Source: Bacteroidales bacterium (GTDB lineage: Bacteria; Bacteroidota; Bacteroidia; Bacteroidales; GWA2-32-17). Taken from it: 43,890 nucleotides of DNA. Below the pieces are notes generated by a model. The model did no database searches and had not been told where the DNA came from. It worked only from the letters and a program-made list of their open reading frames with translations. The translations under genes were made by a program, and so were the position numbers. This document shows positions 17,777-28,100 of the stretch, piece by piece (the stretch's first letter is position 1; each line of letters begins with the position of its first letter). The stretch is taken from the NCBI GenBank assembly GCA_026417155.1, contig JAOADU010000060.1:75604-119493 (forward strand), written 5' to 3'.

Positions 17777-18906
17777 AAATGTAGGGAGATTTTGTAGATT
17801 AGGTCTGTAAAAACGATTCGTGGATTACCATTCCTTTCTAAGTGATAAATAGCTTTACTGATATGTTGAAAAATAGGATACGCGGTTGAGAATGGCATAA
17901 AAGGTGAAAATTTTTGCGAAAATTCTTGCTCTTCTTTCGATTGGAAAATTATTGATCTGACATTAAGATTTATCAAAAAGTTATCGCGAATAAATCGCAA
18001 ACAATAAATAAGAAATTCTTTTTGTTCTTCTTTCGAAAACTGAATTACTTCCTGAACCCATTTTATTTGTTCTTCAGTTTTTGGTTTTTTGCGGTTGATT
18101 TCGTATGCCATTCGAACCATTTGTACAAAATAAGTAAAATAATGTCGTGTGCTTTCATGTTTTTCTAATAACCGAATGGCTTGGGGAACATTTCCGCCCG
18201 ATAAAATTACCGATTGATGAATATCTTGTGTGCTTGCCTGAGGATACTTTTTTTCTAAAAATTCACTAAGGCTAACATCGTCTACCGTAGGGAACTTAAT
18301 AACTTGACATCGAGACACAATAGTTGAGAGTAATAATTCTGGCTGAGCAGAAATTAAAATAAAAACAGTTGAAGGAGGCGGTTCTTCCAATACTTTAAGT
18401 AGTTTATTGGCAGTTGCAATATGCATACGTTCGGGTTGATAGATGATTATGATTTTGTACTTAGCTTCGTAGTTTTTAATGCTAATTTTTCGAATTATTT
18501 CGTGTGCTTCATCGGCATAAATGGTTGGTTGACCTTTGTCTTCAGCTACAACATCATACCAGTCGCTGGAATTAAAATATGGCGATAACAAGACAAAATC
18601 GCGCCATTCTTGAATAAAATCATCGCAAACTGCCGAAGTGCGTGATCCTTTGTAAATGGGAAAAACAAAGTGCAAGTCAGGATGAATGAGATGTGAAAAT
18701 TTATGACAGGACGAACATTGATTGCACGAATCATGTTCCTTTGGTTGTAAACAATTAATGTACTGAGCAAAAGCCAGAGCAGTCGCTAATTTGCCAGAAC
18801 CTTCGCTGCCAGTAAACAAAAGTGCATGAGGAATTTTTTCGTGTTGTGCAATGTATCGAAGCCTTTCTAAAATGTGTTTTTGCCCTATTACTTCCGAAAA
18901 AATCAT
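17773..18906 (-). CDS. holB: DNA polymerase III subunit delta' (clamp loader)
   Basis: 377 residues. AAA+ clamp-loader fold: HALLFTGSEGSGKLATA (P-loop), a zinc-ribbon-like cysteine group (CLQP, CNQCSSC), the delta'/DnaX region KIIIIYQPERMHIATANKLLKVLEEPP, and the sensor/arginine stretch STIVSRCQ. Delta' is part of the complex that loads the sliding clamp in replication. The zinc module is usual in DnaX and retained in many delta' proteins of this phylum; DnaX is normally much longer, so delta' is preferred. A TAGTTTTG box lies on the minus strand at 18925-18932, 18 bases before the ATG. The 3' end overlaps recQ by 4 bases. Confidence 0.9.
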   Translation of the reverse strand: MIFSEVIGQKHILERLRYIAQHEKIPHALLFTGSEGSGKLATALAFAQYINCLQPKEHDSCNQCSSCHKFSHLIHPDLHFVFPIYKGSRTSAVCDDFIQEWRDFVLLSPYFNSSDWYDVVAEDKGQPTIYADEAHEIIRKISIKNYEAKYKIIIIYQPERMHIATANKLLKVLEEPPPSTVFILISAQPELLLSTIVSRCQVIKFPTVDDVSLSEFLEKKYPQASTQDIHQSVILSGGNVPQAIRLLEKHESTRHYFTYFVQMVRMAYEINRKKPKTEEQIKWVQEVIQFSKEEQKEFLIYCLRFIRDNFLINLNVRSIIFQSKEEQEFSQKFSPFMPFSTAYPIFQHISKAIYHLERNGNPRIVFTDLIYKISLHF

Positions 18907-18924
18907 TGATTATAATTTACTATG

Positions 18925-18932
18925 CAAAACTA
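18925..18932 (-). promoter_or_regulatory. -7 box upstream of holB
   Basis: TAGTTTTG on the minus strand matches TAnnTTTG exactly, 18 bases before the holB ATG. No matching TTTG at the usual distance; the remaining 150 bases to the divergent DUF1573 gene hold only AT-rich sequence. Confidence 0.35.
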
Positions 18933-19086
18933 CAAGAAAAACAAACGTAATAGATATTATTGCATTAAATTTATTTAATTTTGTTCTTTTGTATGAATGT
19001 TGTAGCAGCAAATATCGAATGCTAAAAAACGATATTTTTCTTTTTTCGAATATTAATTATTTACGTAACTTAGCCAAAAATTTTTT

Positions 19087-19500
19087 ATGAAATATTTGTT
19101 TCTGGTTGCTTTCGTTAGTACAACGATTGTGGGTTTTAGCCAAAGCGATTCAATCAAAAAAAAACATTTACCATATATACTTTTTGAAAAAACTATACAC
19201 GATTTTGGAACGTTGGATTATGGAAGCGATGCTACGTATGAATTTGTATTTAAAAATACAGGCAAACAACCTCTTATTATAAGCAATTGTCAATCATCGT
19301 GTGGTTGTACAGTACCCGACTGTCCTAAAGACCCTATTAAAAAGAATGGCATAGGAAAAATTAGAGTTCGATATAATACTACAAATGTGGGTGCTTTTAG
19401 TAAAACAATTACTATTACATCAAATGCTTTGAACAACCCAGTTGTATTAACTATTAAAGGAAAAGTAAAATCTAAAGAAGAATCAAAACCAAATCCATAA
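19087..19500 (+). CDS. Secreted DUF1573 domain protein
   Basis: 137 residues with a signal peptide (1-18). The single domain has the DUF1573 pattern: HDFGTLDYGSDATYEFVFKN, then NCQSSCGCTVPDCP, and the KIRVRYNTTNVGAFSKTI strand. It is an immunoglobulin-like (MSP/ASPM-type) fold, exported to the periplasm or surface; no reaction is known. Abundant in Bacteroidota as stand-alone genes. The three nearby cysteines (SSCGCTVPDC) could form a disulfide or bind metal. The aminotransferase gene follows 4 bases after the stop, so it heads the operon, although the product's link to that enzyme is unclear. Confidence 0.9.
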   Translation: MKYLFLVAFVSTTIVGFSQSDSIKKKHLPYILFEKTIHDFGTLDYGSDATYEFVFKNTGKQPLIISNCQSSCGCTVPDCPKDPIKKNGIGKIRVRYNTTNVGAFSKTITITSNALNNPVVLTIKGKVKSKEESKPNP

Positions 19501-19504
19501 TATT

Positions 19505-20704
19505 ATGCCAAGCATTTCAGAAAAGGGAAAACGAATGCCAGCTTCGCCAATAAGAAAGCTGGTTCCTTTTGCCGAACAGGCAAAACAAAAAGGTATTAAG
19601 GTGTATCATTTAAACATAGGTCAACCCGACATAAAAACCCCCGAAGTCGCACTAAATGCTGTAAAAAACAACAATTTAGAAGTAATTGAGTATAGCCATT
19701 CGGCCGGTAATTTATCCTATCGAAAAAAATTGGCACTTTATTATCATAGTGTGGGGATCGAAGTGCAACCAGAAAACATGATTATAACGAACGGAGGAAG
19801 TGAAGCTGTACTTTTTGCTTTAATGTCGTGCATGGACGAAGGCGACGAAATAATAATTCCCGAACCATACTATGCTAATTATAATGGTTTTGCTATTCAA
19901 TCGGGTTTAGTTGTAAAACCCATAGTTTCTTCCATTAAAAATAATTTTGCTTTACCTCCTATTGAAGAATTTGAAAAAATTATTACACCCAAAACAAAAG
20001 GAATTATTATTTGTAATCCCAATAACCCAACAGGTTATTTGTATTCTCAGCAAGAATTGGAACAGCTAGCCCATTTGGTGAAAAAATATGACTTATATTT
20101 ATTTGCCGACGAAGTATATCGAGAGTTTTGCTATGATGGTGCAAAACATTTCTCTGCCATGAATTTGAAGGGAATAGAAGACCATGTAGTAATGCTCGAT
20201 AGTGTTTCTAAGCGATACAGCATGTGCGGCGTTCGTGTAGGAGCTTTGGTTAGTCGAAATTGCGAAGTTATACAAACAGCGTTAAAATTTGCACAGGCAC
20301 GATTATGTCCTCCTGCATACGGTCAAATTGCAGCTGAGGCAGCTGTTGATACACCTAAATGGTATTTCGATGAAGTTCATAAAGAATACACTGAACGCAG
20401 AAACCTTATGGTTTCTATGCTCAATCAAATGCCTGGCGTATATTGTCCTATGCCCAAAGGTGCATTTTATGTTGTAGCTTCATTCCCAATCGATAATTCT
20501 GATAAATTTTGTGAATGGCTATTAACAAGCTTTGAATACAAAAAGCAAACTGTAATGATGGCTCCGGCTAGCGGCTTTTATTCCGATCCTTCATTAGGAG
20601 TTAATGAATGTCGATTGGCTTATGTTTTAAAGAAAGAAGATATTCAAAATGCAATGGAAACTCTTGCCGAAGCATTAAAGGTTTATCCTGGAAGAATAAA
20701 TTAA
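19505..20704 (+). CDS. Class I PLP-dependent aminotransferase
   Basis: 399 residues, the normal length for AspC-like class I aminotransferases. Seen: YHLNIGQPDIKTP, the PLP ring contact region TNGGSEAVLFAL, NPNNPTGYL with the substrate Asn, FADEVYREF, the Schiff-base lysine in DSVSKRYSMCGVRVG, and a C-terminal arginine in NECRLAYVL. It transfers amino groups between an amino acid (probably aspartate, or an aromatic or branched one) and a 2-oxo acid; the exact substrate cannot be decided. It sits between DUF1573 (4-base gap) and YfhO (37-base gap) on the same strand. Confidence 0.93.
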   Translation: MPSISEKGKRMPASPIRKLVPFAEQAKQKGIKVYHLNIGQPDIKTPEVALNAVKNNNLEVIEYSHSAGNLSYRKKLALYYHSVGIEVQPENMIITNGGSEAVLFALMSCMDEGDEIIIPEPYYANYNGFAIQSGLVVKPIVSSIKNNFALPPIEEFEKIITPKTKGIIICNPNNPTGYLYSQQELEQLAHLVKKYDLYLFADEVYREFCYDGAKHFSAMNLKGIEDHVVMLDSVSKRYSMCGVRVGALVSRNCEVIQTALKFAQARLCPPAYGQIAAEAAVDTPKWYFDEVHKEYTERRNLMVSMLNQMPGVYCPMPKGAFYVVASFPIDNSDKFCEWLLTSFEYKKQTVMMAPASGFYSDPSLGVNECRLAYVLKKEDIQNAMETLAEALKVYPGRIN

Positions 20705-20741
20705 TATAGCTTTTAATATAGATAATTGTAAATAATGTTTT

Positions 20742-23162
20742 ATGAAAAAAGTATCTGTTAACCAAGTTTTAATATATTTATTACCAATTTTTGCATTTCT
20801 TATTATTTCATTTGCTTATTTCTCACCTGTTTTGAAAGGAAAAAGGCTTCAGCAAAGTGATGTTGCCAATTATTATGGAATGTCGAAAGAAGCAACAGAT
20901 TACGAAGAAAAAACAGGCGAAATAGCATTATGGACAAATAGCATGTTTGGCGGAATGCCTACTTATTTGATTATAAATGTTGCACGAAATAATATATGGA
21001 AATATTTACATGCCGCTTTTACATTAGATACTTTTAAACCAGTAGGCATGCTATTTTTATATTTATTAGGTTTCTATCTTGCATTGTTACTACTTGGTTT
21101 TAATCCTTGGTTGAGTTTTGTAGGTAGTTTAGCATATGGCTTTTCATCTTATTTTCTAATAATTTTAGAACCCGGACATATAACAAAGGCACTGGCTATA
21201 GGATATTTGCCAATGATCGTTACTTCGGTCTATGTGGCATATCAATCAAAGCCAATGATAGGATCGGTAATTTTTGGCATTTTTCTTACATTACAACTTA
21301 TGGTAAATCACCTACAAATTACTTATTACACAGCAATAATTCTTTTAATTTTTTTAATTTTCAAAATTTTTGAAATCATAAAAACGAAGTCGTATGCAGC
21401 ATTTCTCAAAACTTCGATCATGCTCATTATTGCAGCTATTCTTGCAGTAGGAAGCAATATAACAAATATATGGCTTACATACGAATACGGAAAATATTCT
21501 ACTAGAGGGAAATCAGAATTAACCATAGATAAAGAAAATAAAACGACGGGTCTTGATAAAGATTATGCTACAGCATGGAGCTACGGAATAGATGAAACAC
21601 TGACTTTATTAATTCCGAATGCCAAAGGTGGTGCATCGTATTCCAAACTCGATGAAAGTACTCAAACATACGAGTATTTTGAACGAAATTATGGCTCTGC
21701 TCAAGCCAAAAATATTTGTAGTCAAATACCGACATATTGGGGAACACAGCCTTTTACTAGCGGACCAGTTTACGTAGGAGCTGTAGTATTGTTTTTATTT
21801 GTACTAGGAATGTTTTACTTAAAAGGTTGGTTAAAATGGTGGATATTTTTGGCAACCTTACTTTCTATTATGCTAGCTTGGGGAAAAAATTTTATGTGGC
21901 TTACCGATTTTTTCCTCGATAATGTGCCAGGATACAATAAATTCAGAACTGTTTCTATGATTTTGGTTATTGCCGAATTTACGATTCCTTTTCTTGCTAT
22001 CTATACATTATATCACATATTATACAAACCAATAGAAAAAGAACGATTGTTGCGCTCATTAAAATGGAGTGCAGGAATTTTAGGTTCAGTTTGTTTAATT
22101 TTATGGATTATGCCCAACATGTTTTTCTCATTTTCTGCCGAGATAGATCAGCAGCTTTCTCAAGCAGGTTATCCTATTGCCGATATAATTAGTGATAGGG
22201 AAGCTATGTTTCGTTGGGATGCATTCAGAAGTCTTTTATTTATAGGATTAACGGTAATAGTTATTTATTTTACTTTTAAAAACAAGCTTAAAACATCATG
22301 GGTAATTGCTTCACTGTCTTTATTGATCATTTTCGATTTGTGGCCTGTAAATAAACGATATGTTCACGATGAACTTTTCGTTGATGCTCGACAAATAAAA
22401 GAACCTTTTAAACCTACAAATGCAGATCTACAAATTTTGCAAGATACTACTCGTTATTATCGGGTACTGAATGTTGCTGTTAATACATTTAACGACGCTA
22501 GTACTTCATATTTTCATAAATCTATTGGGGGGTATCATGGTGCAAAAATGAAACGTTATCAAGAATTAATTGAACATCAAATATCGAAAAACAATTTTCA
22601 GGTATTAAATATGCTCAATACACGGTATATTATCTATCCCGACAAAGATAGAAATCCTGTAGCTCAGTATAACCCCGAAGCTTTAGGAAACGCATGGTTT
22701 GTCAAAGCCTATCGAATGGTAGAAAATGCCGATAGTGAAATCGTAGCTTTATCAAAATTCAAACCCGATTCTGTAATGATTGTTGATAAACGATTTGCTC
22801 ATTTTGTAAAAGATTTTAAGTACCAGCATGATTCTGCTGCATATATACACCTTACATATTATAGCCCCAACAAGTTAGTTTATCAATATCAATCATCTAC
22901 TCCGCAATTAACAGTTTTTTCTGATATATATTACGATAAAGGATGGAATTTGTACATAGATGGGAAAAAATATGATTATTTTAGAGCAAATTATGTGCTG
23001 CGTGCAGCGTTACTCCCTAAAGGCAAGCATGAAATAATATATTCATTTGAACCCACATCGTACTATACTGGAGAAAAAATTTCTTTAGCTAGTTCGTTGA
23101 TTTTGTTATTCTTTGCTATATTTGTATTTTACAAAGAATTTAAAAAAATTGAAACGACTTAA
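20742..23162 (+). CDS. YfhO-family multi-pass membrane protein
   Basis: 806 residues with roughly a dozen membrane helices: one at 10-30, a cluster at about 90-245, and others at about 345-475, 500-525 and 780-800. The first extracytoplasmic loop has the acidic pair and QSDVANYYGM, and the MFGGMPTYLI segment follows; these are typical of YfhO (GT-C-like) proteins of Bacteroidota. A large soluble region (about 540-775) has the conserved TRYYRVLN and SYFHKSIGGYHGAKM stretch and a beta-sandwich. GT-C folds often transfer sugars from lipid-linked donors, and B. subtilis YfhO is implicated in lipoteichoic acid glycosylation; whether this one is a transferase is inference. Its end overlaps the sensor kinase gene. 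Confidence 0.88.
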   Translation: MKKVSVNQVLIYLLPIFAFLIISFAYFSPVLKGKRLQQSDVANYYGMSKEATDYEEKTGEIALWTNSMFGGMPTYLIINVARNNIWKYLHAAFTLDTFKPVGMLFLYLLGFYLALLLLGFNPWLSFVGSLAYGFSSYFLIILEPGHITKALAIGYLPMIVTSVYVAYQSKPMIGSVIFGIFLTLQLMVNHLQITYYTAIILLIFLIFKIFEIIKTKSYAAFLKTSIMLIIAAILAVGSNITNIWLTYEYGKYSTRGKSELTIDKENKTTGLDKDYATAWSYGIDETLTLLIPNAKGGASYSKLDESTQTYEYFERNYGSAQAKNICSQIPTYWGTQPFTSGPVYVGAVVLFLFVLGMFYLKGWLKWWIFLATLLSIMLAWGKNFMWLTDFFLDNVPGYNKFRTVSMILVIAEFTIPFLAIYTLYHILYKPIEKERLLRSLKWSAGILGSVCLILWIMPNMFFSFSAEIDQQLSQAGYPIADIISDREAMFRWDAFRSLLFIGLTVIVIYFTFKNKLKTSWVIASLSLLIIFDLWPVNKRYVHDELFVDARQIKEPFKPTNADLQILQDTTRYYRVLNVAVNTFNDASTSYFHKSIGGYHGAKMKRYQELIEHQISKNNFQVLNMLNTRYIIYPDKDRNPVAQYNPEALGNAWFVKAYRMVENADSEIVALSKFKPDSVMIVDKRFAHFVKDFKYQHDSAAYIHLTYYSPNKLVYQYQSSTPQLTVFSDIYYDKGWNLYIDGKKYDYFRANYVLRAALLPKGKHEIIYSFEPTSYYTGEKISLASSLILLFFAIFVFYKEFKKIETT

Positions 23163-25092
23163 ATTTATATCTCTTTTACGACGTTTTTCTGTCCCTATAC
23201 TTATTTATTTTATTGGGATTACTTTATTGCTTGTACTTATTTATTATGAAAAAAAATATGCCCAATTTAAAAAAATTGATCAAAAGCTATTGAAAGCAAG
23301 CGAGCTTGTTCCGCAATTTTTACCGCCAGACTTTCATGATCGAGCCTTAGATTCACTTTCAATTACACCTCATGAAGACTGGAAAAATATAATGGCACTG
23401 ACAAAATATGCACAACAATTTGATGTGTCTTTTGTCTATACGTTAGTAGTTAAAAACAATAAAGCGTATTTTACCTCATGCTCCACAACACCCGAAGAAA
23501 TAAAACATAAAACAACAGCCCGCTATTTTACACCATATCCCGAAGCATCACAAGAATTATTGAACATAATACATACAAAAAAAGTCGTTTACGAAACAAC
23601 AACCGACAGATGGGGTAGTTTTCGAACAATATTAGTTCCTGCCTATAGTCCATCAGGAAATTTTTACATTATAGGTGTAGATATTGACCTTAACGAAATC
23701 AATGCCTTTCTTAGAAAAGAGCTATTTTACCTAATAATGAGTGGCATTGTGCTAACACTTTTCTTTTTGCCTACAATAATTCAAATAATTCGCTTGGATC
23801 GTCGGTTAACAAATTTTCTTAAACGAAAAATAGAAGAAAGAACAGCTGAACTTAGCAAAGAACTCATAAGTCACAAACAAACAACAATTCAATTGCAACA
23901 AACTATTAAAGAGAAAGAAGAATATGCTCAAAAAGCAAAAGAAGCACTCGATACTAAAACAAATCTTATTACAACAATAAGTCATGAATTGCGAACGCCT
24001 TTGAATGTTATTATTGGCATAAACACGCTGCTTAGTCAAAGCAACTTAAGCGAAGAGCAATTAGATTATTGCAAAACCATTGAAAATGCAGCTAAGCAAA
24101 TCATCAATTTAATTGAAGAATCCATGCAAATTTATTATTCGCAACCCGAGCGGGTCAACCTCGAATTGCGTTCGTTCGAACTCAGTAGTATTATCAATCA
24201 GGTTATTCAACAACATTCTCAGGTATTAAGGCATAAAAGGCTACAAATTACTTACAATATTGATGAAAGAATACCCAATCATCTTATAGGAGACGAAAGT
24301 TTTATTCGACAAATTTTATTTAATTTACTAAATAATGCTATAAAGTTTACGGATAAAGGAAATATTACCATTGATGTGGAGTTTGAAGAAATATTAATGA
24401 AAGAAAATAAAATCATAATTATCATTAAAATTAAAGATACTGGTTCGGGAATTCCTTCAGAAAAACAAAAACAATTGCTAAAAGCACTGAACGAAGATAG
24501 TTTATTCAACAAATCGTCGGGTTTAGGTTTAGGATTAACATTGAGTAAATATCTGGCAAAGATGCTTCAAGCCAATTTATGGTTCAAAAGTGAAGAAAAT
24601 AAAGGAACAGAATTTTATTTACGATTGCCTTTACAAATAGGTACAGCAAATAAGAATCCATTAGATTTGCCTCTTATCCCCGAAGACGCCAAAAGCGAAA
24701 AATTCAAAAAAACTAAATTTCATGTACTACTTGCCGAAGATAACGAATTAAACGTAAAGGTAGGACTTCGTTCGCTTGAAAAATTTGGTCACGATGTGTC
24801 TATTGCTAAGAATGGGAAAGAAGTAATACAATTACTCAAAAAACATCATTTCGATGTTATTTTAATGGATATAGAAATGCCCGAAATGGACGGCTTAGAA
24901 ACAGCAATGTTTATTCGCAAGCATCCCGAAGAAGTAGGACATAAGAATATACCTATCATTGCATTAACAGCTCACGCTATGCCTAGCATAGAACAAAAAT
25001 GCAAAGAAGCAGGAATGGAACACTTTATCGTAAAACCTATAGATTTTAATGAATTAAATAATTTAATGTATAAACTTGTTAATAAACGATAA
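23149..25092 (+). CDS. Membrane hybrid histidine kinase with receiver domain
   Basis: About 647 residues. Two membrane helices (about 15-32 and 192-215) flank a 160-residue extracytoplasmic sensor; then a coiled coil (230-275), HisKA with the phospho-His in ISHELRTPLN (H279), HATPase with NLLNNAIKFT (N box), DTGSGIP (G1) and GLGLGLTLS (G2), and a C-terminal receiver (LLAEDNELN, phospho-Asp in VILMDIEMPEMDG, IALTAHA, VKPID). There is no DNA-binding output, so phosphate probably passes to another protein. No ATG exists near the N-terminus: the frame opens at TTG 23113, and I chose TTG 23149, which overlaps YfhO by 14 bases and keeps the basic KRLKF run before the first helix; 23113 is the alternative. 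Partner unknown. Confidence 0.88.
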   Translation: MKRLKFISLLRRFSVPILIYFIGITLLLVLIYYEKKYAQFKKIDQKLLKASELVPQFLPPDFHDRALDSLSITPHEDWKNIMALTKYAQQFDVSFVYTLVVKNNKAYFTSCSTTPEEIKHKTTARYFTPYPEASQELLNIIHTKKVVYETTTDRWGSFRTILVPAYSPSGNFYIIGVDIDLNEINAFLRKELFYLIMSGIVLTLFFLPTIIQIIRLDRRLTNFLKRKIEERTAELSKELISHKQTTIQLQQTIKEKEEYAQKAKEALDTKTNLITTISHELRTPLNVIIGINTLLSQSNLSEEQLDYCKTIENAAKQIINLIEESMQIYYSQPERVNLELRSFELSSIINQVIQQHSQVLRHKRLQITYNIDERIPNHLIGDESFIRQILFNLLNNAIKFTDKGNITIDVEFEEILMKENKIIIIIKIKDTGSGIPSEKQKQLLKALNEDSLFNKSSGLGLGLTLSKYLAKMLQANLWFKSEENKGTEFYLRLPLQIGTANKNPLDLPLIPEDAKSEKFKKTKFHVLLAEDNELNVKVGLRSLEKFGHDVSIAKNGKEVIQLLKKHHFDVILMDIEMPEMDGLETAMFIRKHPEEVGHKNIPIIALTAHAMPSIEQKCKEAGMEHFIVKPIDFNELNNLMYKLVNKR

Positions 25093-25143
25093 ATCTTTCC
25101 GTTAATACTAAATTCTTTGTAATTTTACTTCGCTAAATAACAT

Positions 25144-28100
25144 ATGACATACCTTCGTTTTGTTATATTATTCTTATTGTGGGCGTTAACTACAAATGCA
25201 CAATTTTACAACGGATTACAAACCGATTTTGGAAAAAACCGAGTGCAATATCAAAACTTTCTATGGCAATATTATCGTTTTGCTCAATTTGATGTTTATT
25301 TTTATGAAAATGGGAGCAAGCTAGCCGAATTTGTTGCTCTCAAAGCTCAGCAATATTTACCAGAATTAGAATCTAAAGTAGGAAATACACTTCAAAAACG
25401 AATTATATTTTTAGTATACAATAATTTAAGCGATTTTCGACAAAGCAATATAGGACTTGTAACAGGCAACGACCAATATAATGTTGGTGGAACAACACAA
25501 CTCATCGATAATAAAGTGTTTTTGTACTATGAAGGCGATCATTATCGGTTCGAAAAACAAATAAAAGCAGCTATAGCACAAATTCTTGTCGATCAAACAC
25601 TTTACGGAAGCGATTTTAAATCGAAAGTAACAAATTCAACATTGCTAAATTTACCCGATTGGTTTTATAAGGGGCTCATTTCATTTTTATCCGAAGAATG
25701 GAGCAGTGAAATAGATAATGTTGTTCGAGATGGCATTATTAGCAATCGTTATGAAAAATTTAACCGATTAACGGGCAATGATGCAATTTACGCAGGTCAT
25801 TCTATGTGGTATTTTATATATAAAAAATTTGGTAAACAAACAATTCCCAACATTCTGTATCTGACCAGGATATCGAAAAATGTTGAAACAGGTTTCTTAT
25901 ATACCATAGGCTTGCCAATTAAATACTTAAATTATGAGTGGCTCGATTATTTTAAAACAATTTATTTTAAAGACGAACAAAAACGAATTCCTCCACCCGA
26001 AAATTTTATCACCAAAAAAATAAAATCCAATACAATCATCCAACAAACAAAATTATCACCCGACGGGCAATGGCTGGTTTATGCAACAAATACAATGGGA
26101 CGCATAAAAATTTATTTAAAAAACATACAAACAAACTCATTTCGGTGTATATATAGACAAGGTGTCCGATTAGATCAAATTACCGATTATTCATACCCAA
26201 TCATTGCATGGCACCCATCAAATAAATTGGTGGCTTTTATTACTGAAAAAAAGGGTTCAAGATTTTTGTATACGTACGAAATAGAAACAAAAGAACTTTC
26301 AGAAAAAGAACTATTTCAAGTTCAAAAAATTTTGGATTTCGATTTTTCGCATAATGGTTTTAATATTGTAATGTCGGCTGTCAAAGATGGTTATACCGAT
26401 ATATTCGTTTTCAACAATGCATCAAATATATTCGAACAAATTACTAAAGACATTGCAGACGATAGATATCCGAAATTCATTGAACAATCGCAAAAAATTT
26501 TATTTTCATCGAATCGTGCATCGGAAAGAATACATACTGACAGCATTCGTAAAACTTACGATGTCTTTATTTACGACTATAAATCGAAAGATACTTTATT
26601 GACACGTATTACAAATTTACCTCTATCGAATGAAATTTTACCGTATTATTACAAAAAAAATGAGTATATTTTATTAAGCGACGAGTCTGGTTTATTTAAT
26701 CGCTATACGGCTCAATACGACAGTGTCATTAGTTACATAGATACCGCTACTCATTATCGTTACTTTACAAATATTTCTCCAATAACAAATTATTCAAGAA
26801 ACATCATTGAACACGATTTATCAATGTCGGGGCAGATAACTAATTTGTTCAACTTTAAGAATAAAATGTATGCTACTTTAGAACTCACCAATGCTTTTAA
26901 AGCTAATGAAAAAGTTAATAGTCCATTTTTAAAAGATATTCATAAAAACTATAAAGACACAGTTATCAAGAAGGAAACAGAAAAATTAATGGATACTACG
27001 AAAATAAAATTATTGAATATAGACACAAATAATATTGATATTCAGCATTATATATTTAATTTTCAGATTCATCAGTTAAAAGGGCAGCTACGCGACAATC
27101 AATCAGAAAATACCGAACAAAAATTGTCGTTTAAACCCATGATTTACCTCACATCATTTTATACAAACTCATTAACATCGCAAGTAGATTTTGGTTTTTT
27201 AAGCAATTCCTATCAACCTTTTACAGGTGGTCCGTTTTATTACAATCCTGGTTTAAATGTGTTTTTTAAATTAGGTACTAACGACTTATTCGAAGATTAT
27301 AAAATAATAGGAGGAGTTAGATTTGCGGGTAATTTTAATAGCAACGAATACTTAATTAGTTTTGAAAATTTAAAAAAGAGGCTCGACAAACAAATTGTTT
27401 TCCATCGCTTAGCTTTAAACAAAATTAATAATGTTGCCTTAATGAAAACTCATACACATGAAATGTTTTATATTCTCCGATATCCATTTAATCAGGTTTT
27501 GGCAACTCGATTCACAACACAATATCGCTACGATAGAACGGCATACATGGCAACTGACGTGCAAACTTTGAAGCAATCCGATGAAATAAATCTTTGGTTA
27601 GGCTTAAAAGGCGAGTTAATATACGACAACACTATCAGTAAAGGGTTAAATTTATTGTTCGGAACACGAGCTAAAATGTTTTTCGAAACATATTATCAAA
27701 CCAATAAACAGTTTCAATCGTTGTATGTATCAGGATTTGATGTTCGACATTATCAACCTATCCATCGTACTTTTATTTGGGCAAGTCGTCTTGCTGCAAG
27801 CAACTCGTTTGGCAAAGCAAAACTTATTTATTACTTAGGAAGTGTTGATAATTGGATAAATTTGAGCACAAAAGTACCGTTGTTCGATCCATCTGTACGA
27901 ATAGATCCTAATCAAAATTATGTATATCAGGCTATAGCGACAAATATGAGAGGTTTTCCGCAAAATATACGTAATGGGAATAATTTTGTTGTATGGAATA
28001 ACGAATTACGCTTACCAATTGTTAAATATATTATGAATAGACCCATACATAGCGACTTTTTCGAAAATTTGCAAATAATTGGCTTTATTGATGCGGGAAC

